Shown here: piece by piece, positions 57,713 through 64,000 of the stretch
How the letters are laid out: every line of letters begins with the position of its first letter
Position numbering within the stretch: the first letter of the stretch is position 1
Origin: Rubinisphaera italica
Lineage (GTDB): Bacteria; Planctomycetota; Planctomycetia; Planctomycetales; Planctomycetaceae
Length of the DNA: 64,000 bases
NCBI RefSeq assembly: GCF_007859715.1
Contig: NZ_SJPG01000001.1
Span: 3,870,728 to 3,934,727, forward strand
Reading direction: 5' to 3'
Notes under the pieces: generated by a model
Told to the model about the DNA's origin: nothing
Seen by the model: only the letters and a program-made list of their open reading frames with translations
The model's database searches: none
Made by a program: the position numbers and the translations under genes

Positions 57713-58798
57713 CTACATAATTTCCTGCAGGGCGTTGACGAGTGTGGCGATCTGCTCGTCAGTACCTATCGTAATTCTCAGACCATCGACGAGTTGATCG
57801 AGTTCTGGCCCGGCATTCGGGAACTTCATGAAGCGGACGAGGATTTTTCGTTTCTTGAGTGCTTCAAAGATCTCGGCATGGGAGCGTTCGGGGTGCGTCG
57901 TCCAGACAAAGTTGGCTTGGCTGGGTTGGACATGGAAGCCAAGTTTTGCCAGGCTGGCCGTTAAAGATTGGCGAGTTTTACGGATGGTCTCGACATGCTC
58001 CCGCATGCCCTGCTGATCTTTAATGGCAGCGGTCGCGGCTGCAATTGAAATCGCGTCACAGTTATAACTGTCTTTGACTTTTCGCATCCCGGCAATCACT
58101 TCCGGGTGAGCAACAGCGAAACCAAAGCGAATGCCAGCTAATGAATAAGACTTACTCAGCGTACGAGTCACAATAATCTGCTTGCCGACATCACTATCGA
58201 GTAAGTTTCGAGAAATTGATTCCGTTCTGAAGTCGCCGTACGCTTCATCGTGAACCAGGACCCCTTGTTCAGGGACGAGTTCCAGAATTTCCTCAGTTGT
58301 CCAGACAGTTCCCGACGGCGAATTCGGATTGGGAATCAGTACCATCTTCTGCTGCTTCGCGGTTGCGATCGCCTCTCTTGTGAGTGACCAGTCGGCATTG
58401 AGAGCCAGATGTTTATACTTCGAACCCTGAATTTCGGCCAGCGTGCCATATAACACGTAACTGGGATAGGGAAATGCGATGGTCTCATGAGGATCGACAA
58501 AAGTGCGGAAGAGAATTGTTAAAATCTCGTCGCTGCCGTTGCCGGGGATGATCCATTCGGGATCGACATCAAACAATTCCGCAGCCGCTTTGCGGAACGA
58601 GGTGACGAGGGGATCGGGATATTTATTCAACGACGATTCAGCCGCTTCCCGCATTGCGGCCACGACTGCAGGTGTCGGCGGAAACGGGTTCTCGTTTGTA
58701 TTCAGTTTCGTCCAGCCCGCATCCTGAGGCTGCTCGCCGGGGATGTATCCCTCAAGTGCTTGAACAGCGGGACGGAATAATTTTTCGATCGATTTCAT
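57713..58798 (-). CDS. hisC: Histidinol-phosphate aminotransferase
   Basis: 361 residues from the ATG at 58798 (an ATG two codons earlier is equally in frame). A PLP-dependent aminotransferase of histidine synthesis, converting imidazole acetol phosphate to histidinol phosphate. It shows NTNENPFPP near the start, IIPGNGSDEIL, the NPNSPSGT and VHDEAYGDF segments, and the PLP lysine in RTLSKSYSLAGIRFGFA. The C-terminal region has the arginine in LRITIGT that binds substrate carboxylate/phosphate. HisC and aromatic aminotransferases are close relatives; the other his genes are not seen nearby. It follows xseB by about 40 bases. Confidence 0.88.
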   Translation of the reverse strand: MKSIEKLFRPAVQALEGYIPGEQPQDAGWTKLNTNENPFPPTPAVVAAMREAAESSLNKYPDPLVTSFRKAAAELFDVDPEWIIPGNGSDEILTILFRTFVDPHETIAFPYPSYVLYGTLAEIQGSKYKHLALNADWSLTREAIATAKQQKMVLIPNPNSPSGTVWTTEEILELVPEQGVLVHDEAYGDFRTESISRNLLDSDVGKQIIVTRTLSKSYSLAGIRFGFAVAHPEVIAGMRKVKDSYNCDAISIAAATAAIKDQQGMREHVETIRKTRQSLTASLAKLGFHVQPSQANFVWTTHPERSHAEIFEALKKRKILVRFMKFPNAGPELDQLVDGLRITIGTDEQIATLVNALQEIM

Positions 58799-58840
58799 AG
58801 TCATCTCAAAAAGTGAATTACAGAGTCGATTGGAAAGCAA

Positions 58841-59197
58841 TCATTCCCCAAACAGATTTCGACCGGCGGCTTCGTCTTCTTTTGTGGAAGCCGATTTGTT
58901 CTGTTTGCGTCGACCGGCTGATTGTTCCCGTTGATCAAGAGTCGCGGACGCGTCGAAAGGTTCGGTTTCCAGATTCCCCTCAGCATCTTCTCCGGTTAAC
59001 AGTTCGATTCGCTGTTCAGCATTCTTCAATACCGAGAAGCATTGACGCAGAAGTCCGGTCCCCTTTTCATATTGTTCGAGGGATTCTTCCAGGCCGAGTT
59101 CTCCCTCTTCAAGTTGCCCGACGATCGTCTGCAGGTCAGAGAGTGCCTCTTCAAAAGTGGGCATTTCCTGTTTAGGTGTAGTTTTCTTTTTTGCCAT
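58841..59197 (-). CDS. xseB: Exodeoxyribonuclease VII small subunit
   Basis: 118 residues from the ATG at 59197. XseB forms the small subunits of exonuclease VII. The core is MPTFEEALSDLQTIVGQLEE (~13-32), then GELGLEESLEQYEKGTGLLRQC, matching the family. The C-terminal ~45 residues are an extra hydrophilic tail (TEPFDASATLDQREQS, RRKQNKSAS). It is downstream of xseA but separated by 133 bases with an inverted repeat; then hisC follows. Confidence 0.93.
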   Translation of the reverse strand: MAKKKTTPKQEMPTFEEALSDLQTIVGQLEEGELGLEESLEQYEKGTGLLRQCFSVLKNAEQRIELLTGEDAEGNLETEPFDASATLDQREQSAGRRKQNKSASTKEDEAAGRNLFGE

Positions 59198-59237
59198 GAT
59201 CAATTTCGTTTACTTGAACCCTGATGAGTAATATTTA

Positions 59238-59312
59238 TACAAGCAAGAAGCGCAAGCGAGTGTGTTGACTTGTAATGATGATAAACACACTCGCTTGCGC
59301 TTCGTGCTTGTA
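59238..59312. repeat. TACAAGCA-GAAGCGCAAGC inverted repeat between xseA and xseB
   Basis: Arms of ~28 bases (one change, TACAAGCAAGAAGCGCAAGC) around a 19-base loop. It occupies the gap between xseA and xseB, so the usually contiguous pair is split. Confidence 0.93.
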
Positions 59313-59330
59313 AAGTGTTCCCTGTACTTG

Positions 59331-60548
59331 TTATTTACTCGCAAGTTCCCGCTGCTTGACTTCGCAGGTGATTTCTCCGGTTGCGAGTTTGGTTTTAACG
59401 GTCTGGCCAATTTCAACTTGATCCGCCGAGCGGAGAGTTGCTCCAGTTTCGGCATCGCGTGTCAAACTGTAACCTCGTGCCAGTACACGAAGTGGGCTTA
59501 AGGCCTCAAGTTGAGACGCGATCAGTTGCAGACGGGACTGGCTCTGCTCACATCGATCTCTCATCCGCCGATTCAATTGTTCATCGAGTTCATCGAGCTT
59601 GCGGCGGACATCGCTGAACAACTCGCCTGGCTTGGTAAACAACCGACGGTTGGCCAGTGATTCAATCGCGAAACGAGCCTGCCGGGCTTGATTGATCAGA
59701 AGTTGCCGCAAACGTCCCCGGGTTTCGCTCAGAAAGCTGAGGAGATCGGCCTGATCGGGAACCGACATCTCAGCTGCTTCGGTCGGCGTCAATGCGCGAC
59801 GGTCGGCGACCAGATCGGCGATGCTGACATCAATTTCGTGACCAACCGCACTGATAATCGGAATCTCCGAAGCGGCAATCGCTCGGGCGACTACTTCTTC
59901 ATTGAAAGGCCACAAGTCTTCGAGGCTTCCCCCGCCGCGGCCCGTGATGATTAAATCGAGATCGGGGATTCTGCCCGCCAATTCAATTCCTTGGGCAATC
60001 TTGGGAGCAGCGGTTGCTCCCTGTACGGGAACAGGTACGACAATAATTTCCGCGAGTGACCAGCGTTTCGTCAGTACTTGCAGCATGTCGCGAACAGCCG
60101 CCCCTGTTGGGCTTGTGACCAGTGCGATCTTGCGTGGAAAGCGAGGAAGTGTTTTTTTTCGATCGGGATCGAACAGCCCCTCGGCGGCCAGTTTTTCCTG
60201 CAGTTGTCGAAACGCGAGTTCGAGTGGGCCAATCCCCTGAGGAAAGGCTTGCTCGACAATCAGCTGATAACTTCCGCGGGGTGGATAAACTTCGATCGGC
60301 CCCATGACTACGATTTCGAGACCATCCTGCAAATCAAACTTGAGCCGTTCCGCCCTGCTCTTCCACATGACTGCTGAAATCTGAGCTTTGTCATCTTTGA
60401 GCGTAAAATAGAGATGCCCGGAACGAGCCAGAATCAAATTCGAGACCTCGCCCACGCAAGCGACACTGTCAAAATTCGCCTGCAACAAATCGCGGATTTC
60501 CCGCGTCAATTCCGAAACGGTCACTGGTGATGTCGATGTCATGCTCAT
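59331..60548 (-). CDS. xseA: Exodeoxyribonuclease VII large subunit
   Basis: 405 residues. Single-strand DNA exonuclease, large subunit. An N-terminal OB domain (VGEVSNLILARSGHLYFTLKDDKAQISAV, ~30-60) is followed by the catalytic core with GPIEVYPPRGSYQLIVEQ, SPTGAAVRDMLQVLTKRW, IITGRGGGSLEDLWPFNEE and AVGHEIDVSIADLVADRRALTP. The coiled region to ~330 and the final OB-like domain (LRVLARGYSLTRDAETGATL) complete the fold. First gene of the xseA-xseB-hisC run. Confidence 0.95.
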   Translation of the reverse strand: MSMTSTSPVTVSELTREIRDLLQANFDSVACVGEVSNLILARSGHLYFTLKDDKAQISAVMWKSRAERLKFDLQDGLEIVVMGPIEVYPPRGSYQLIVEQAFPQGIGPLELAFRQLQEKLAAEGLFDPDRKKTLPRFPRKIALVTSPTGAAVRDMLQVLTKRWSLAEIIVVPVPVQGATAAPKIAQGIELAGRIPDLDLIITGRGGGSLEDLWPFNEEVVARAIAASEIPIISAVGHEIDVSIADLVADRRALTPTEAAEMSVPDQADLLSFLSETRGRLRQLLINQARQARFAIESLANRRLFTKPGELFSDVRRKLDELDEQLNRRMRDRCEQSQSRLQLIASQLEALSPLRVLARGYSLTRDAETGATLRSADQVEIGQTVKTKLATGEITCEVKQRELASK

Positions 60549-60767
60549 GTGGTTAATAGTATCGCACTAGCGAAAAAATCAAACCGTAGCACTTCTCCTT
60601 ATCTGGTGGACATACGATGCGAATCGGAACAAAATCCAATAAGACCGGTTTATTAAAGTATCGATGGCCCAATAACTACAAATTCATAGACATTGATTAG
60701 ACATTAGGCTATGTTTGGAAAGACTGCCACGCCTCGTATCCACCCTGCCTGACGACTTGTGACTATC

Positions 60768-61982
60768 ATGCCCCGATACTTCCTGCTTATTGCGCTGATG
60801 CTGATTGGCTGTTCCGAATCAGAAGCTCCGAAAAGTTCTGCTAAATCGACTGAATTACCTGTAATTGAAGCAGAAACGATTACCGTATCAGAAATGGACT
60901 GGCCGCGAATCGTGCGGAGTCAGGGGAGTCTGTTTCCGGATGAAGTCGCCACGCTGGGAATAAAAGTTGAAGGTCGTGTGGTCGATGTGCATGTCGACCT
61001 GGGAGATGTTGTTTCCGCTGGCGAACCGCTGGTCACTGTATATCAGGACGATTTCAAACTGATGGTTGATCAGGCCGAGGCTCAACTGCGGCAAGCACGC
61101 TCGGCTGTCGGACTCAAGCCGGATGATCCCATCGAAAAACTTCAGCCAGTTAATGCTCCACCCGTCAAAGAACAACGGGCGTTATGGGATGAAGCCACTG
61201 CCAACTTAAGACGAGCCGATGAACTGCTTGCTCAAAATGCAATAGTCAGAGCCGAATACGATCAGATCGCCTCCGCCGAGCGAGTTGCTGCCGCTCGATA
61301 TGATTCTTCGTTAAACAGTGTGCAGGAGAAGATTGCCAATATCAGTGTCCAGCAGGCGATGTACGAACTGGCCAAAGAAGATCTGGCGAATACCGTCCTT
61401 AAATCTCCGTTCAATGCGGTAGTACAGCGTCGGATAGTTGCACCCGGAACCTATGTCAAAGTGGGAGACCCGCTGGTTGTCCTCGTTCGCGTCGACAAAC
61501 TTCGTTATCGCGGCACAGTCCCGGAACGATTGTCTCAAATGATTAATATCGGCCAGCCGGTCGAACTTGAAATTGAATCGATTTCTGATCCTCAAAAAAC
61601 AAATGTTACCCGTATCAGCCCTTTGCTCGATCAAATGAGCCGAGCACTAATGTTTGAAGCGGTTGTGGAAAATTCCGAGGGGATATTGCGAGCCGGTCTG
61701 TTTGCTGAGGCTAGCGTGATTGTCGATCCAGATGCTCAGGCCGTCGTCATTCCCGTTGATGCGGTCGTTCAGTTTGCGGGCTCGGAAAAAGTCTGGAAAG
61801 TGGTCGAGGGTAAAGTCAGTGAACAAATAGTTCTGCTGGGAGATCGTCGGGAAGGCCTGGTGCGGATCCTGAAAGGCTTGGAACCGGGGGATGTCATCCT
61901 CGGCAATGCCAAGGGGGGACAAGCGGGCGTGATGGCCGATGCCAAACCAGAGGAGAAAGTAGAAGAAGACAAATCATCGTAA
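60768..61982 (+). CDS. RND efflux periplasmic adaptor, lipoprotein
   Basis: 404 residues from the ATG at 60768 (a GTG nine bases earlier is possible). A lipobox (IALMLIGCSES) suggests lipid anchoring on the periplasmic side. The adaptor layout is beta-barrel, lipoyl half, coiled-coil hairpin (EAQLRQARSAVG, ATANLRRADELLAQ), lipoyl half (NAVVQRRIVAPGTYVKVGDP) and a beta-barrel (QAVVIPVDAVVQFAG) then membrane-proximal domain. It links the inner-membrane RND pump to an outer channel. The pump gene follows 99 bases later. The substrate class (drug or metal) is not determined. Confidence 0.92.
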   Translation: MPRYFLLIALMLIGCSESEAPKSSAKSTELPVIEAETITVSEMDWPRIVRSQGSLFPDEVATLGIKVEGRVVDVHVDLGDVVSAGEPLVTVYQDDFKLMVDQAEAQLRQARSAVGLKPDDPIEKLQPVNAPPVKEQRALWDEATANLRRADELLAQNAIVRAEYDQIASAERVAAARYDSSLNSVQEKIANISVQQAMYELAKEDLANTVLKSPFNAVVQRRIVAPGTYVKVGDPLVVLVRVDKLRYRGTVPERLSQMINIGQPVELEIESISDPQKTNVTRISPLLDQMSRALMFEAVVENSEGILRAGLFAEASVIVDPDAQAVVIPVDAVVQFAGSEKVWKVVEGKVSEQIVLLGDRREGLVRILKGLEPGDVILGNAKGGQAGVMADAKPEEKVEEDKSS

Positions 61983-62009
61983 AGTTCCCTCTCCCTGTTG
62001 GAAAGCAGC

Positions 62010-62030
62010 GGGTGGCGGGGCGCTCTCGAA
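62010..62030. repeat. Bipartite palindromic element, fragment
   Basis: GGGTGGCGGGGCGCTCTCGA continued by A is the left end of an element copy missing the rest. It lies between the adaptor and the pump genes of the RND operon. Confidence 0.65.
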
Positions 62031-62081
62031 ATGTATGAAATGACCAGACTGTTTCGACAATAAAAGTCAGAGGAATCCAAT

Positions 62082-64000
62082 TTGTACTGGTTAGCAGAAG
62101 TTTGTGTGAAGCGACCTGTGTTCGCTCTGATGCTGATTCTGGCATTGGTTGTGGCTGGCGTCGTCGCGTTTCCTCAGTTGGGTGTCGATCGCTTTCCCAA
62201 CATGGACATGCCTTCGATTTATGTCAGAACAAACTACCCTGGAGCCGCTGCTCAGGAAGTCGAATCGGAAGTCAGTTCAGTTATTGAAGATGCCGTTGCA
62301 ACGGTGGCGGGGATCGATGAACTGCGATCCATCTCCCGCGACGGCCGTTCGTTCGTCATCATTACTTTCAATCTCGAACGCGAAATCGACCCGGCTACGC
62401 AGGATGTTCGCGATGCCGTCGCCAGTGTGATTAATCAGCTGCCTCCTAATATCGATCCACCCGTCGTCCAGAAGCGGGATCTGGAATCGTCTCCAATTAT
62501 GACGCTGACCGTTTCCGGCCCACGAACTGCACGCGAGCTGTATCTGTTTGCCGATCGTTATGTCAAAAACGTGATTGAATCCTCCCCCGGTGTCGGTGAA
62601 GTTTCCATCGCCGGAGCTGCGGATCGTGCGGTGCAAGTCGATGTCGAAGCCGATCGATTGGCCGCCTATAACCTTTCGATCCTGCAAGTTCGCGATGCCC
62701 TCCAGAGACAGAACACCGAAGTTCCCGGCGGGCGATTTGATCAGGGATTACGAGAGCGAGCCATGCGCACGATGGGTCGTGTCGATGAGTCGGAAAAGTT
62801 TGACGACCTCGTTGTCGAATCCGTCAACGGCACCCCAATTCGCCTAAGCGATCTCGGCACAGTGACCGACGGAACCAAAGAAGTCCGCACCGTCGCCCGT
62901 CTCAATCAGGCCCCAGCTGTCGTGCTACTGGTGCAACGACAATCGGGCGAAAACACGGTCGCTGTGATTGAAGGCCTGAAAAAGTTGTTGCCCCGCAGTC
63001 AGGAATTGCTGCCTCCGGATGTGAAAGTTTCCATCATTCAGGATCAATCCCGCTACATCGTGGCGGCTCTGGAAGAAATCGAACATCACCTCATATCCGG
63101 CAGTATCCTCGCCTGCATTACCGTGCTCATATTCATGCGATCCTGGCGTTCGACCATCATCGCCTCAGTCGCAATTCCCGCATCGATTATCGCCTCGTTC
63201 GCATTTATGAAATGGTTTGGCTTCACACTCAACAATGTGACGATGCTCGCACTCGTCTTGATGGTCGGCGTTGTAATTGACGATGCGATTGTTGTACTGG
63301 AGAACGTCTTTCGCTGCATTGAAGAAAAGGGGATGAATCCGACACAGGCTGCGATTGTCGGCACGAAAGAAATTGGCCTGGCGGTGCTCGCGACCACGAT
63401 TTCATTGGTGATTGTCTTCCTGCCCGTCTCATTCCTTTCCAGCGTGACAGGACGACTGCTTTATCAATTTGGCCTGACAGCCACTGTAGCGATTCTGGTT
63501 TCGATGCTCGTCAGCTTTTCACTCACTCCCATGATGTGCAGCAAACTGCTCAAGCCCGGTATGCCTAATCCTGATGGCCCTTCTTCCCGAACCGGTTTTT
63601 ATCACTGGATGGAGACAGCATATTTATGGATGCTGCGAGTCTCTCTCAAATGCCGTTGGTTGGTTTTGCTGGTTTCGGTCGCCGTTATTTACAGCAATGT
63701 GCCGCTCTATCATCTCGTGAAGCAGGATTATATTCCGCTCAATGTGGATGAATCTGAGTTTGAAGTGCGCATGGAAGCCAAGCAGGGATCGACACTTAAA
63801 TCGACGAAGGAAGTCGTCCTGCAGGCCGAAGACGAATTGATGCAGATCGACGGCATCGAAACGATTCTCGTCAGTGCCGGCTCACGTGGCTTCGGTGAGG
63901 TCAATCGAGCCGGGATTTTCGTCCGGCTTACCGATAGTGAAGAACGAACATTTTCATTAGGGCGTTTTTTCGCAGGCGCACTCCGTGGCGACTTTCAGGC
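62082..64000 (+). CDS. RND efflux pump, inner-membrane permease, 3'-truncated by window edge
   Basis: 639 visible residues; the gene continues past the window. The start is TTG at 62082 with AGAGGA seven bases before it, giving LYWLAEVCVKRPVFALMLIL, the standard RND N-terminus. A first membrane helix, periplasmic porter domain (PNMDMPSIYVRTNYPGAAAQ, VSSVIEDAVATVAGI) and the helices with VTMLALVLMVGVVIDDAIVVLENV (helix 4 with the two aspartates) and LTPMMCSKLL are visible. It exports compounds using the proton gradient with the adaptor. Similarity is to the AcrB/MdtB branch; substrate is undetermined. Confidence 0.93.
   Translation, partial: MYWLAEVCVKRPVFALMLILALVVAGVVAFPQLGVDRFPNMDMPSIYVRTNYPGAAAQEVESEVSSVIEDAVATVAGIDELRSISRDGRSFVIITFNLEREIDPATQDVRDAVASVINQLPPNIDPPVVQKRDLESSPIMTLTVSGPRTARELYLFADRYVKNVIESSPGVGEVSIAGAADRAVQVDVEADRLAAYNLSILQVRDALQRQNTEVPGGRFDQGLRERAMRTMGRVDESEKFDDLVVESVNGTPIRLSDLGTVTDGTKEVRTVARLNQAPAVVLLVQRQSGENTVAVIEGLKKLLPRSQELLPPDVKVSIIQDQSRYIVAALEEIEHHLISGSILACITVLIFMRSWRSTIIASVAIPASIIASFAFMKWFGFTLNNVTMLALVLMVGVVIDDAIVVLENVFRCIEEKGMNPTQAAIVGTKEIGLAVLATTISLVIVFLPVSFLSSVTGRLLYQFGLTATVAILVSMLVSFSLTPMMCSKLLKPGMPNPDGPSSRTGFYHWMETAYLWMLRVSLKCRWLVLLVSVAVIYSNVPLYHLVKQDYIPLNVDESEFEVRMEAKQGSTLKSTKEVVLQAEDELMQIDGIETILVSAGSRGFGEVNRAGIFVRLTDSEERTFSLGRFFAGALRGDFQ

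Overview
This 64 kb window is chromosomal DNA that almost certainly comes from a member of the Planctomycetota. The evidence is the gene content: a DUF1501 protein next to a large PSD1/DUF1549/DUF1553 'planctomycete cytochrome c' protein, a DUF1559 prepilin-like protein, tandem membrane-anchored vWA proteins, an HDOD-kinase fusion, many short secreted or lipid-anchored proteins, and intergenic spaces full of palindromic repeats. Base composition is close to balanced and uniform, except for one clearly AT-rich gene at 52.7-54.5 kb. No rRNA, tRNA, CRISPR array, prophage or classical insertion sequence was recognised. The species cannot be named from the sequence alone.

Layout. 0-9 kb: 3' part of rnc, an HDOD-Ser/Thr kinase, a small lipoprotein, a DUF1559 protein, an unknown secreted protein, a cytochrome c'-like protein, a nitroreductase and glutamate dehydrogenase. 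9-15 kb: a bacterial FeS photolyase (CryB/PhrB type), a metallo-beta-lactamase-fold hydrolase, an orphan RbsC-like permease, an alpha/beta hydrolase and a DadA-like oxidoreductase. 15-22.6 kb: hslVU, slyX, two secreted proteins (one a PQQ-type propeller), crcB, a small membrane protein and a LutA-like protein. 22.9-29.6 kb: ABC-2 transport genes (a double-length permease, a permease-CPBP protease fusion and its NatA-like ATPase), interrupted by a REP-associated transposase (RAYT) with 53-bp inverted REPs and an ankyrin protein. 29.7-34.6 kb: methyltransferase, DUF1844 protein, beta-helix protein, a LamG-like secreted protein and a lysophospholipase-like hydrolase. 35-39 kb: two vWA paralogues closed by a clear terminator. 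39-44 kb: the DUF1501 and PSD1 pair.

44-52.5 kb is largely housekeeping: pgk, coaE, rho, ribH, nusB, smpB and aroE. Inserted between aroE and a carboxypeptidase Taq gene is a single AT-rich gene for an OLD-like protein (SMC/ABC-type ATPase plus TOPRIM/DUF4435-like nuclease region). It is the best candidate here for a foreign defence gene. 54.5-60.5 kb (minus strand) holds the carboxypeptidase, a Tat-exported TIM-barrel isomerase-like protein, and xseA-xseB-hisC followed by a small beta-sandwich protein. The window closes with an RND efflux adaptor and the first two thirds of its RND pump.

The intergenic repeats deserve attention. At least five copies of an 85-95 bp bipartite palindrome occur in both orientations. 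Shorter inverted repeats of other families sit between xseA and xseB, between hslV and hslU, and at gene ends. The RAYT-flanking REPs share short sequence blocks with the bipartite palindrome, which suggests, without proving it, a common mobilising enzyme. No CDS was assigned in the stretches at 2.7-3.3, 22.6-22.9, 34.6-35.0, 44.1-44.4 and 45.7-46.3 kb.
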